Below are positions 15,691 to 23,593 of a stretch of 64,000 bases of DNA, piece after piece. The notes under the pieces were generated by a model. The model was not told where the DNA came from and did not search any database. It saw only the letters and a list, made by a program, of their open reading frames with translations. Position 1 is the stretch's first letter. Every line of letters begins with the position of its first letter. Source of the DNA: Burkholderiales bacterium (lineage in GTDB: Bacteria > Pseudomonadota > Gammaproteobacteria > Burkholderiales > SG8-41); NCBI GenBank assembly GCA_030683105.1, contig JAUXMZ010000032.1, positions 52,192-116,191 of the forward strand. The letters are read 5' to 3'. A program made the translations under genes and the position numbers.

Positions 15691-16890
15691 ATGAGGAATA
15701 AGTTGTTGCGTTATCTGCCATGGTTGCTGGTGCTGGTCCTTGCCGCGGCCGTGGTGATGTACACGCAGCGCACCAAACCGGTCGGCGTCGACATCGTCGT
15801 GGCGAAAGCAAATGACGTGCAGACCAGTGTGGTCGCCAGCGGCCGCGTGCTGGCCCCGGCGCGGGTCGACATTGGCGCCACGCTTACCGGGCGCGTCGAA
15901 AAGGTTGTCGTGCGTGAGGGTGCGCGCATCGCAGCAGGCGATCTGCTGGTGCAACTGGAGAAACAGGAACTGTCCGCTGCGGCCGCGCAGGCGCTCGCAG
16001 CGCGGGATCGCGCCAGGGCGAGGGTTACTTCCGTGGCCACGCTGGCATTGCCCACCGCGCGCTCGGCGCTGCTGCAGGCTGAGGCCAATGCCGCGGTTGC
16101 GGAGCGGGAATGGCGGCGCGCGCAGGATTTGGTGGCCAAGGGTTTCATCAGCAAATCGAAACTGGATGAAACCGAGCGCCAGCTGACAGTGGCGCGCAGT
16201 CAGGTCGAAGCCGCGCGGGCACAGGTCAGCGCGCAGGATGTGCCCGGAGCGGAAGCGCAGCAGGCGCGCAGCCAGTTGGTCGAAGCGGAAGCGGCACTTG
16301 ACCTCGCGCGGGCGCGTCTTGCGCAGACGGACATCCGCGCGCCCGGCGCCGGTGTGGTGCTGGAGCGCCTGATCGAGCCCGGCGATATCGCGCAACCCGG
16401 CAAGCGCATGATGAGCCTGGCGCTCGAGGGGCCGGCACGGCTGATCGTGCAGGTCGACGAGAAAAATCTGCCGCTGATCGAGGTGGGGCGCACGGCGCTC
16501 GCCGCGGCGGACGCTTTTCCGAACCAGCGCTTCGAGGCGGTCATCGCCTACGTGTCGCAGGGGGTGGACGCGTCGCGCGGCACGGTCGAGTTGCGGCTGG
16601 ACGTGGCGCAACCGCCGGATTTCCTCAAGCCGGACATGACGGTGACTATCGACCTGGCCGGGCCGCTGCTCAAGCAGGCACTGTTTCTGCCGTCTGAAGC
16701 TATCCATCAACTCCAGTCGGACGCGCCCTACGTGCTGCTCGACCGTTCGGGGCGGGCGGTGAAGGCCGCCATCAAGCTTGGCCTGCAGACACAGGGCCGG
16801 GTGCAAGTGGTCGAGGGGATCCGCTCCGGGGACCGTGTGATTCTCAACGGCGGCGTTGAGGACGGCGCGCACGTGCGCGAGCGCCTTTAA
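15691..16890 (+). CDS. periplasmic adaptor of an ABC exporter (HlyD/MacA/DevB type)
   Basis: 399-residue membrane-fusion protein. One N-terminal anchor, YLPWLLVLVLAAAVVMY, is followed by a barrel-sandwich half (VVASGRVLAPARVDIGATLT, GRVEKVVVREGARIAAGDLL), a long alpha-helical hairpin rich in Ala and Arg (about 95-205), the second lipoyl half (LAQTDIRAPGAGVVLERLIE) and a beta-barrel. It should link the ABC permease encoded at 17366-18592 to an outer-membrane channel. The start lies 3 bases after the VapC remnant. Repeats E7/E8 and R2 separate it from the permease gene, so co-transcription must cross 475 bp. Confidence 0.85.
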   Translation: MRNKLLRYLPWLLVLVLAAAVVMYTQRTKPVGVDIVVAKANDVQTSVVASGRVLAPARVDIGATLTGRVEKVVVREGARIAAGDLLVQLEKQELSAAAAQALAARDRARARVTSVATLALPTARSALLQAEANAAVAEREWRRAQDLVAKGFISKSKLDETERQLTVARSQVEAARAQVSAQDVPGAEAQQARSQLVEAEAALDLARARLAQTDIRAPGAGVVLERLIEPGDIAQPGKRMMSLALEGPARLIVQVDEKNLPLIEVGRTALAAADAFPNQRFEAVIAYVSQGVDASRGTVELRLDVAQPPDFLKPDMTVTIDLAGPLLKQALFLPSEAIHQLQSDAPYVLLDRSGRAVKAAIKLGLQTQGRVQVVEGIRSGDRVILNGGVEDGAHVRERL

Positions 16891-16966
16891 TAAGAGCGCA
16901 TTTCAAAAAAATCAAGACCGATGTAACCGCCGATGAACGCCGATAAGATCAGACCCCAAGAACATT

Positions 16967-17077
16967 AGCCACAGAGGGCACAGAGAACACAGAGGAAAAA
17001 CACACGACGAAACATGGTTTGTATCTTTTTTAAAAACCTTTATGGATTCTCTCTGTGAGCTCTGTGTTCTTTGTGGC
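16967..17077. repeat. E7: inverted-repeat element, CACAGAGG class, nested in E8
   Basis: Left arm 16967-17001 (GCCACAGAGG, GCACAGAGA, ACACAGAGG) and right arm 17047-17077 ending TTTGTGGC. The spacer resembles E1. It lies wholly between the arms of E8. Confidence 0.88.
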
Positions 17078-17102
17078 TTCCGGGTTTTGATTTTCATCGG
17101 CG

Positions 17103-17156
17103 TACCCGTCAAGCGCATCTGTCAGGCGGGTGTTGTAAAGAAGATATGGAAAAGAA
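17103..17156 (+). mobile_element. P3: 54-bp double mini-insertion (27 inside 27)
   Basis: Length is exactly two 27-bp units. An inner unit starting CATCTGTC and ending TAAAGAA appears to split an outer unit starting TACCCGTC and ending AAAAGAA, after an AGCG. It follows ATCGGCG in the right arm of E8. Confidence 0.6.
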
Positions 17157-17166
17157 TTCATCGGCG

Positions 17167-17193
17167 TACCCGTCAAGCGGGTATTAAAGTGAA
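17167..17193 (+). mobile_element. P4: 27-bp hairpin mini-insertion inside E8
   Basis: Starts TACCCGTC, continues AAGCGGGTAT and ends AAAGTGAA, after ATCGGCG. Without it the flanks join as ATCGGCG-TTCATCGGCGG, a normal arm. Confidence 0.7.
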
Positions 17194-17279
17194 TTCATCG
17201 GCGGTTAATTTATTTTGTTACGGGCTCTAAAGAGGAAGCTTTACGTGTCGAAACTCTGTGGTATTTGGATCAAGCGTCA

Positions 17280-17359
17280 CTTGAATGGCGTTCTTTTCAT
17301 CCCGTTCTTTAGTGCTTTTCATTTCAGGAGTTTGTCGGACCCAAGTCCGGCAAACTCCT
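17280..17359. repeat. R2: first block of the composite hairpin element
   Basis: Hairpin AGGAGTTTGTCGGAC (17326-17340) with GTCCGGCAAACTCCT (17345-17359), preceded by TTGAATGGCGTTCTTTT. It is the inverted counterpart of R1 and R3 without their second block. It ends 6 bases before the permease ATG, so it sits in that gene's translation-initiation region. Confidence 0.75.
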
Positions 17360-17365
17360 AGGGCC

Positions 17366-18592
17366 ATGGGCGCACTGGGGTTCGAGTGGACCGTTGCCCT
17401 GCGCTTTCTGCGCGAGGGCAGGATGCAGACCGCGCTGATCATCGGCGGCGCCACCGTGGGCGTGTCCGTGATTTTCTTCATCACCGCGGTGCTGGTGGGC
17501 GTGCAGTCGGACCTGATCCAGCGCGTCACCGGCGCGCAGCCCCACATCATATTGAAGCCGCCTGAGGAAACCGTGTCGCCGCTGATCGCCGCCACGCCCG
17601 AGGCGCCGCGCGTGGCGAGCGTGCAGGCGCGTCCGCAGCGGCTGACGACGATAGACGGCTGGCCGGTGCTGGCGCGCCAGACGGAAGCCACGCCGGGCGT
17701 GATTGCGATCGCCGCCGTGGCTTCGGGCTCGGCGCTGGCGATCAAGGGTGATGCGACGCGGTCCATCGCGTTGCTGGGCACCAACCTCGCGCATTACATG
17801 CGCGTGGTGCGTCTCGACGACAAACTCGCGCAGGGCGTGCTGCGCCTCGAACCCGGCGACGCGCTGGTAGGCAACGAACTCGCGCGCGACCTGGGCGCGG
17901 TGCTCGGCGACCGCTTCCGCGTGCAATCGGCTGACGGCACCAACCAGGTATTCCTGATCCGCGGCATCCTCGATCTGGGCACGCGCGAACTGAACCGGCG
18001 CTATGTCTACGTCGATCTGCGCGCCGCGCAAAGCATACTCGGCATCCCGGGGCGCATCACCAATATCGACGTTGCGGTGGGCGACATCATGCGCGCGGAC
18101 CTGATCGCGGCGCGGCTGCGCGCGCAGTCGGGACAGCTGATCGAAACCTGGATCCAGACCAACCAGCAGGTGTTCGCCGCGATCAACAACCAGAACATCA
18201 TGACGCTGCTGATCCGGGTGTTCGTCACCATCGTGGTGGCCTTGGGCATCGCCAGCGTGCTGGTGGTGTCGGTGGTGCAAAAGCGCAAGGAGATCGGTAT
18301 TTTGCGCGCCATCGGCGCGACCCGCGCCCAGATGCTGCGGGTGTTTCTGCTCCAGGGCGCCATCGTCGGCGTGGCGGGCGCGCTGCTCGGATCGGGAATG
18401 GGCTTGCTGTTGGTATCGATCTTCAGCCGCATTCTGCGCTCGGCCAGCGGCACGCCGCTGTTCTCGCTGCATTTCGACCCTGGTCTGATCGGGATCGTTG
18501 TTGTAGTGTCCACCGTGCTGGGCCTGATCGCCGCTGTGCTCCCGGCACGCAATGCCGCGCACCTCGATCCAGCCCAGGCGATCCGGGGATGA
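17366..18592 (+). CDS. ABC exporter permease (FtsX/MacB/DevC type)
   Basis: 408-residue permease with an N-terminal segment MQTALIIGGATVGVSVIFFI, a large periplasmic domain (about 50-270) and three C-terminal membrane segments (LLIRVFVTIVVALGIASVLV, FLLQGAIVGVAGALLGSGMG, LIGIVVVVSTVLGLIAAVLP), the FtsX/LolC/MacB plan. The coupling segment QKRKEIGILRAIGATRAQML is clear. Works with the ATPase whose gene overlaps by 4 bases and the adaptor at 15691. ATG at 17366 fits the family start; a longer frame upstream is only repeat R2. The cargo is unknown: lipoprotein, glycolipid, peptide or macrolide exporters all share this plan. Confidence 0.87.
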   Translation: MGALGFEWTVALRFLREGRMQTALIIGGATVGVSVIFFITAVLVGVQSDLIQRVTGAQPHIILKPPEETVSPLIAATPEAPRVASVQARPQRLTTIDGWPVLARQTEATPGVIAIAAVASGSALAIKGDATRSIALLGTNLAHYMRVVRLDDKLAQGVLRLEPGDALVGNELARDLGAVLGDRFRVQSADGTNQVFLIRGILDLGTRELNRRYVYVDLRAAQSILGIPGRITNIDVAVGDIMRADLIAARLRAQSGQLIETWIQTNQQVFAAINNQNIMTLLIRVFVTIVVALGIASVLVVSVVQKRKEIGILRAIGATRAQMLRVFLLQGAIVGVAGALLGSGMGLLLVSIFSRILRSASGTPLFSLHFDPGLIGIVVVVSTVLGLIAAVLPARNAAHLDPAQAIRG

Positions 18593-19338
18593 CCGTTATG
18601 CCGCAAGCGCCCGCCGCGCCCATCGTTGCTCTGGAGCAAGTGCGCAAAACGTACAACGAAGGGTTGCCCAACGCCGAAGAGGTGCTGCATGGCATAGACC
18701 TCGTGGTGCAGGGCGGCGAGTTCACGGCGCTGATCGGGCCCTCGGGATCGGGCAAGAGCACGCTGCTCAACATACTCGGCCTGCTTGAGCGCGCCTCAGG
18801 GGGCAGTTTTCGGTTGGGAGGCCGTGACGTGACATCACTCGACGACGATGCGCGAACCCGGGCGCGTCATACGAAGCTGGGGTTCATTTTTCAATTTCAC
18901 CATCTGTTGCCGGCATTCAATAGCATAGAAAACGTCATGCTGCCGGCGTTGATCGGCGGCAGCCTGGGCGTCGCTGATAAGGAAGGCAAGACGGCGCGGG
19001 CGCGGGCCGCGCGGCTGCTGGACGCGGTGGGGCTGCAGGATGCGCACAACAAGAAACCGCAAGAACTCTCGGGCGGGATGCAACAGCGCGTCGCGGTGGC
19101 GCGTTCTCTGGTGCTGGCGCCGCAGCTCGTGCTGGCCGACGAGCCGACGGGCAATCTCGATACCCGTTCCAGCGACAGCATTTTCGCGTTGCTGCGCCAG
19201 TTCAACCGGGAGCAAGGCACCGCCTTCCTGATTGTCACGCATGACCCGCGGCTGGCCGCGCGCTGCGACCGCATTATCGAACTCGTCGACGGCCGCATTG
19301 CGGGCGACCGAGCCAACCGGGCTGAACTCGCAGAGTGA
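18589..19338 (+). CDS. ABC exporter ATP-binding protein (LolD/MacB/DevA type)
   Basis: 249-residue ATPase. Walker [10 protein letters not shown] (about 47-55), Q-loop [20 protein letters not shown], signature [15 protein letters not shown], Walker [13 protein letters not shown] and switch His in IVTHDP are all present, so it is catalytically complete. The start overlaps the permease stop (ATGA), a coupled pair. The ENVMLPALI helix and the TRSSD segment after Walker B are typical of the MacB/LolD branch, which drives export of periplasmic or membrane substrates by a mechanotransmission permease rather than classic transport. Confidence 0.93.
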   Translation: MTVMPQAPAAPIVALEQVRKTYNEGLPNAEEVLHGIDLVVQGGEFTALIGPSGSGKSTLLNILGLLERASGGSFRLGGRDVTSLDDDARTRARHTKLGFIFQFHHLLPAFNSIENVMLPALIGGSLGVADKEGKTARARAARLLDAVGLQDAHNKKPQELSGGMQQRVAVARSLVLAPQLVLADEPTGNLDTRSSDSIFALLRQFNREQGTAFLIVTHDPRLAARCDRIIELVDGRIAGDRANRAELAE

Positions 19339-19390
19339 GTCCGGGCGATTTTCTGATAAATTACATGAGCTGACACAGACAGGACTTTCC

Positions 19391-20557
19391 ATGCGCATCA
19401 CGGCAATACACTCCACCAGCGTGCCCATCGCCTCGGCGATACGCAACGCCTATATCGATTTCTCGAAAATGACGGCGAGCCTGGTGGCTGTCGTCACCGA
19501 TGTCAAAAAGAACGGCAAGCGTGTCGTGGGCTACGGCTTCAATTCCAACGGCCGTTATGCGCAGACAGGACTGCTCGCCGAGCGCTTCATTCCGCGCGTC
19601 ATGCAGGCCGATCCGGCGGCACTCGTCAACGATGAGGGCACCAATCTCGACCCGCATAAAATCTGGGCGTGCGCGATGGCCAACGAGAAGCCCGGCGGCC
19701 ATGGCGAGCGCTCGGTTGCGGTCGGCGTCATCGACATGGCGGTATGGGATGCGGTCGCGAAGATCGAAGGCAAGCAGCTGTATCGCCTTCTGGCCGAGTG
19801 CTATAACGACGGCAAGGTGGACGACAAAGTGTTCGTCTATGCCGCGGGCGGCTATTACTATCCCGGTAAGAATCTCACCGCGCTGCAGGACGAGATGAAG
19901 AAATACCTCGACCTCGGCTACTCGGTGGTCAAGATGAAAATCGGCGGCGAATCGCTTGCCGACGATATGAAGCGCATCGACGCGGTAATCAAGATCGTCG
20001 GCTCGCCGGCGCGGCTGGCGGTGGACGCCAACGGCCGCTTCGATCTGAAAACCGCGGTCGAATACGCGCGAGCGCTCGCGCCCTACGGCCTCTTCTGGTA
20101 CGAGGAGGCGGGCGACCCGCTCGATTACCAGTTACAGGCCGAACTCGCCCATCACTATGACCATCCGATGGCCACCGGCGAGAACCTGTTCTCGATGCAG
20201 GATGCGCGCAATCTGATCCGCTACGGCGGCATGCGCGCCGACCGCGACTGGCTGCAGTTCGACTGCGCCTTATCGTACGGTCTGGTCGAATACATGCGCA
20301 CGCTGGCGATGCTGAAAGACAACGGCTGGTCGCCGCGCCGCTGCATCCCGCACGGCGGGCACCAGATGTCGCTCAATATCGCCGCCGGTCTTGGGCTGGG
20401 CGGCAATGAGTCCTATCCCGATCTGTTCCAGCCTTTCGGCGGGTTCCCGGACGGCACGCCGGTGGAGCACGGCCACGTCACGATGCCGCAGGTGCCGGGT
20501 GTGGGCTTCGAGGCCAAGGCGGCGCTCTACAAAGTGATGAAGGCGCTCGCGAACTGA
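19391..20557 (+). CDS. enolase-superfamily dehydratase, D-tartrate dehydratase-like
   Basis: 388 residues, mandelate racemase/muconate lactonising group. Catalytic pattern: Lys pair KMK (181-183), metal ligands Asp in [10 protein letters not shown] (about 212), Glu in WYEEAGDP (about 238) and Glu in ATGENLFS (about 264), and His in [10 protein letters not shown] (about 321). The spacing and length agree closely with D(-)-tartrate dehydratase (Lys184, Asp213, Glu239, Glu265, His322 as recalled). It would convert a hydroxy-diacid to oxaloacetate. AGGA lies before the chosen ATG; upstream in-frame codons overlap the ABC gene. The isopropylmalate/tartrate-type dehydrogenase nearby (21460) fits a tartrate or malate-analogue theme. 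Confidence 0.85.
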   Translation: MRITAIHSTSVPIASAIRNAYIDFSKMTASLVAVVTDVKKNGKRVVGYGFNSNGRYAQTGLLAERFIPRVMQADPAALVNDEGTNLDPHKIWACAMANEKPGGHGERSVAVGVIDMAVWDAVAKIEGKQLYRLLAECYNDGKVDDKVFVYAAGGYYYPGKNLTALQDEMKKYLDLGYSVVKMKIGGESLADDMKRIDAVIKIVGSPARLAVDANGRFDLKTAVEYARALAPYGLFWYEEAGDPLDYQLQAELAHHYDHPMATGENLFSMQDARNLIRYGGMRADRDWLQFDCALSYGLVEYMRTLAMLKDNGWSPRRCIPHGGHQMSLNIAAGLGLGGNESYPDLFQPFGGFPDGTPVEHGHVTMPQVPGVGFEAKAALYKVMKALAN

Positions 20558-20578
20558 GCACGGCAAGCGGTAAGCGAC

Positions 20579-20977
20579 GGGTAGCCCGGATGGAGCAAAG
20601 TGCAATCCGGGGCTGGGTTTTGCGAGGTGTTGGATCCCCGGATTCCACCTGCGGCTGCATTCGGGCTACGCGAGATTTACGGGTTCCAGGTTTCCTGAGC
20701 GCGCCGCAGACGGGTAGCCTGGATGGAACGAAGTGCAATCCGGGACCGGGTTTTGGGAGGTGTTGAAACCCCGGATTCCACCTGTGGCTGCATCCGGGCT
20801 ACGCGAGATTTACGGGTTCCAGGTTTCCTGAGCGCGCCGCAGACGGGTAGCCTGGATGGAACAAAGTGCAATCCGGGGCCGGGTTTTATGAGGTGTTGAA
20901 ACCCCGGATTCCGCCTGCGGCTGCATCCGGGCTACGCGAGGCTTACGGATTGCGGGTTTCCTGCACGCGCCGCGCGC
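20579..20977. repeat. T: three tandem 133-bp GTAGCC-GGATG repeat units
   Basis: Units start at 20579, 20712 and 20845, each GGGTAGCC, GGATGGA at the left and GCATCCGGGCTACGCGAG towards the right, so each is itself an imperfect palindrome. Copies are about 90% alike. The third copy runs into the 3' end of the next gene. It fills the 385-bp gap after the dehydratase; such GTAGCCCGGATG palindromes are common intergenic repeats in proteobacteria. Confidence 0.88.
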
Positions 20978-21275
20978 CGCAGTTCCAGCACTCCGCAAAC
21001 TGGCCTTCGAGCATTTCATCACAATCCGGGCATTGCCATGACTTAGCACCCAGCTCTTGCGCGAGCCGGCCCTGCAAAAACGCCACCAGCAGCCGGTCGG
21101 CCTGATCGAACTGCGCATCGTCTTTGATCCACACCGTGCACAGATCAACCGGCAGCTCGCCCCAGCCGCTTGTCAGGTGAGCGCCGCGTACTTCGCCGCC
21201 TATACCCTGGGCTTCGAGAAAGCCCTGCACCAGGTGCGCTTCGAGCGCGTGCCTGGCGGTATGAATTTTTTTCAT
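20943..21275 (-). CDS. DUF2007-like protein with C-terminal zinc ribbon
   Basis: 110 residues. The N-terminal half (KKIHTARHALEAHLVQGFLE, EAQGIGGEVRGAHLTSGWGE, CTVWIKDDAQFDQADRLL) is the small ferredoxin-like DUF2007 domain, proposed as a PII-like signal-binding fold. The C terminus has CPDCDEMLEGQFAECWNCG, a CxxC...CxxC zinc ribbon. The start at 21275 begins at the domain; the longer frame lacks features. The final residues VQETRNP are encoded by the edge of the tandem repeat T, so the repeat has supplied the stop codon. Function unknown. Confidence 0.78.
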   Translation of the reverse strand: MKKIHTARHALEAHLVQGFLEAQGIGGEVRGAHLTSGWGELPVDLCTVWIKDDAQFDQADRLLVAFLQGRLAQELGAKSWQCPDCDEMLEGQFAECWNCGARRVQETRNP

Positions 21276-21340
21276 GTATGGGACCAAGATATGGGCTGTC
21301 GGAAAGTCTACTGCAATGCACACCATAATAAACGATGCAC

Positions 21341-21385
21341 CTCTGCTTCGCTTCAAGTGTTCCCTTGTCCCCGCGGGGACGGGGT
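21341..21385. repeat. S2: second copy of the S repeat
   Basis: Shares CTGCTT, then GCTTCAAGTGTTCCC and TTGTCCCCG with S1 at 8665-8721, differing at one base in 31. It lies in the divergent promoter gap between the DUF2007 and dehydrogenase genes. Confidence 0.7.
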
Positions 21386-21459
21386 GGCCTGGGGCATGAG
21401 GGTTGGGGGGGGCGGCACGTGTTAAAATGTATCTGGCATTTTTTTAATCCGGAGTCGAA

Positions 21460-22545
21460 GTGGGCAGAGCGCTGAAAATAGGCATACTCGAAGGTGACGA
21501 TATCGGCCTCGAAGTCGTGCCGGAGACCATCAAGGTGATGCGCGCTGCAGCGCAGCAAACGGGGCTGGCTATAGAGTGGTTCCCACTGCCCCTGGGCCGC
21601 AAGGCCTATGACGAACTAGGTTATACGCTGCCGCCCGGCACGCTGGACAAACTCGATACCTATGATGGCTGGGTGCTGGGCCCGATCGGGCACCAGGCCT
21701 ATCCCAAGGGCCAGCCCAACGCCATCAATCCGCATCCCATCCTGCGCAAGCATTATGACCTGTTCGCCAACATCCGCCCGGCCAAGTCCTATCCCGGGCT
21801 GCCGGCGCTGTACAAGGACGTCGATCTGATCATCGTGCGCGAGAACAACGAGGGGTTTCCACCCGATCGCAACGTTTATATGGGCAATGGCGAATTCCGG
21901 CCGACGCCGGACATGACGATTTCGGTGCGGTTGATTACGCGCCAGGGGTCGAGCAAGGTGGCGCGCGCGGCGTTCGAACTGGCGCGCACCCGGCCGCGCA
22001 AGAAAGTGACCGCGGTGCACAAGGACACGGTGTTCAAGCTCGGCTGCGGCATGTTCGCGGAGGAATGCCGCAAACTGGCAAAGGAATACCCGGATATCGC
22101 GTTCGACGAAGTGATGGTGGACACCATGGGCATGAAGCTGGTGATGAAGCCGCAGCAGTTCGACGTCGTCGTCACCACCAATACCTTCGGCGACATCCTG
22201 TCCGACGTGGCGGCGGGACTGGTCGGCGGGCTGGGGCTGGCGCCGGGCTTGTCGGCGGGGCCGCAGCGCGCGATGGCGCAGGCCACGCATGGTTCGGCAC
22301 CCGATATCGCGGGCAAGGGCATCGCCAATCCGTATGCGATGATCATGTCGGGTCAGATGCTGATGGCGTGGCTGGGGCACAAGCACAACGAGCCGCGCGC
22401 GGTTAAAGCGGCGCAGTTGATGGAAACCGCAATGGAAAATGTGATCAAGGCCGGCAAGGTGCTGACGCCGGATCTGGGCGGCAGGGCGACGACGTCGGAA
22501 ATGGGCGATGCGGTCGCCGCGGAGGTTGGTAAAATTACAATTTAA
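21460..22545 (+). CDS. isocitrate/isopropylmalate dehydrogenase family enzyme
   Basis: 361-residue beta-decarboxylating dehydrogenase. GILEGDDIGLEVVPETIKVM is the N-terminal nucleotide edge, DLIIVRENNEGF the substrate strand, KDTVFKLGCGMF the catalytic Lys region, DTMGMKLVMKPQQFDVVVTT and NTFGDILSDVAAGLVGG the metal-binding Asp loops, and HGSAPDIAGKGIANPYAMI the NAD site. Members use isopropylmalate, isocitrate, homoisocitrate or tartrate/malate. Without leuCD or icd context, and near a tartrate dehydratase-like gene, a tartrate or malate-type substrate is reasonable but unproven. GTG start following a GGAG. Confidence 0.9.
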   Translation: MGRALKIGILEGDDIGLEVVPETIKVMRAAAQQTGLAIEWFPLPLGRKAYDELGYTLPPGTLDKLDTYDGWVLGPIGHQAYPKGQPNAINPHPILRKHYDLFANIRPAKSYPGLPALYKDVDLIIVRENNEGFPPDRNVYMGNGEFRPTPDMTISVRLITRQGSSKVARAAFELARTRPRKKVTAVHKDTVFKLGCGMFAEECRKLAKEYPDIAFDEVMVDTMGMKLVMKPQQFDVVVTTNTFGDILSDVAAGLVGGLGLAPGLSAGPQRAMAQATHGSAPDIAGKGIANPYAMIMSGQMLMAWLGHKHNEPRAVKAAQLMETAMENVIKAGKVLTPDLGGRATTSEMGDAVAAEVGKITI

Positions 22546-22732
22546 AAAGCGTTGACACAGAGGATACAGAGGACACAGAGGAAAAAAATAACTTAACGCC
22601 CAAGTTTCTTCATTGTTTAGGATGAGGCGGGAAAGGCGGACTGTTATCTAATTACGGCTTTCATAATAAGAATGCAGATGGTCAGTGTATTGCATTACTC
22701 CGTGTCCTCTGTGTCCTCTGTGTCTAAGCTTT
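22542..22732. repeat. E9: inverted-repeat element, CACAGAGG class
   Basis: Outer ends AAAAGCGTTGACAC and GTGTCTAAGCTTTT. Left arm to 22585, right arm from 22698. It begins at the stop codon of the dehydrogenase gene. Confidence 0.9.
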
Positions 22733-22771
22733 TAATTTTCTTGGCAAGAACGTTCGAAAACGGGAGACAGC

Positions 22772-23476
22772 ATGGCAACGATACGGATACTGAGCGGCGG
22801 CGCCGCTCAGGCGGTGGTGGAAAAGCTCGCCGTGGATTTCCAGCGCGCGACCGGGCACGAGATCAGCGCGGAGTTCAGCGCCGTCGGCGCCATGAAGGAG
22901 AAACTTCTGGCCGGCGAACCGGCCGACATCATGATCCTCACCGCGGCGCTGATCGACGCCCTGATTGAAAGCGGCCATGTCGCGCCGCGCTCGCGCGCGG
23001 ACTTGGGCCGGGTCGGCACCGGTGTCGCCGTGCGCGCCGGCACCCCGATACCGAATGTGAGCAATGCCGCTGCGCTGCGCGGCAACATCCTGGCTGCGAC
23101 CGTCATCGCCTGCCCCGACCCCGCGTTCGCCACTGCCGGCAAAGTGGTGATGGCCATGCTCGACAAGCTGGGAATAGCGGAAGAGGTCTTGGGCCGCATG
23201 AAGTATTTTCCCAACGGCTACGCGGCGATGCGCTGGCTCGGGAACAGCTCCGGCATGCTGGAGATGGGCATTACGCAAGTCACCGAAATCCTGCCCAATG
23301 CCGCCGTGGCGCTGGCGGGGCAGCTGCCCGCCGACCTGCAGACCAAGACCATTTATGCGGCGGGGCTGGTAATGAATGCATCCCAGCCTTATATCGCCCG
23401 CGAGTTCATCGCGCGGCTGACCGCGCCCGAAGCGCAGCCGGTGCTGGCGGCGGCGGGGTATGAATTTAGTAATTAA
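22772..23476 (+). CDS. ModA-like substrate-binding protein without signal peptide
   Basis: 234 residues with the type II binding-protein fold of molybdate-binding ModA and related proteins: RILSGGAAQAVVEKLAVDFQ, VGAMKEKLLAGEPADIMILT, and the hinge part WLGNSSGMLEMGITQVTEIL. Unlike real periplasmic receptors it has no signal peptide; the first strand starts at residue 3 and the upstream sequence is repeat E9. So it is either cytoplasmic or has lost its leader. No ModB/ModC genes are nearby. Similar leaderless proteins sit singly in other Burkholderiales-type genomes; function unknown. Confidence 0.75.
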   Translation: MATIRILSGGAAQAVVEKLAVDFQRATGHEISAEFSAVGAMKEKLLAGEPADIMILTAALIDALIESGHVAPRSRADLGRVGTGVAVRAGTPIPNVSNAAALRGNILAATVIACPDPAFATAGKVVMAMLDKLGIAEEVLGRMKYFPNGYAAMRWLGNSSGMLEMGITQVTEILPNAAVALAGQLPADLQTKTIYAAGLVMNASQPYIAREFIARLTAPEAQPVLAAAGYEFSN

Positions 23477-23504
23477 ACTGGTTAGCGGCCGCTTACCGTT
23501 TAAT

Positions 23505-23583
23505 GTTCCAGGTTCCAGGTTCCAGGTTAAGAATCAACTGCTTGCCTTTCACGAACCACGAACCACGAACCACGATTCACGAT
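23505..23583. repeat. two heptamer arrays (GTTCCAG and CACGAAC)
   Basis: 23505-23528 has three GTTCCAG units; 23550-23583 has CACGAAC units ending CACGATTCAC. They occupy the 117-bp gap before tctB. The CACGATTCAC end is shared with the array at 7971-7999. Confidence 0.75.
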
Positions 23584-23593
23584 AAAAACCAAT

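Larger units (their letters stand above)
16898..17212. repeat. E8: inverted-repeat element, CGCCGATGA class, containing E7
   Basis: The left side has a leader GCATTTCAAAAAAA and arm ACCGCCGATG, AACGCCGATAA (16921-16945). The right arm (17092-17212) is its reverse complement ending ATCGGCGGTTAAT. The same leader precedes E13. A complete CACAGAG element (E7) lies between the arms, and P3 and P4 insertions interrupt the right arm. Confidence 0.85.

Noticed and set aside
17285..17365. Extended N terminus of the ABC permease
   Set aside because: The 27 extra codons are the R2 repeat, which recurs in non-coding DNA at 5362 and 63475.
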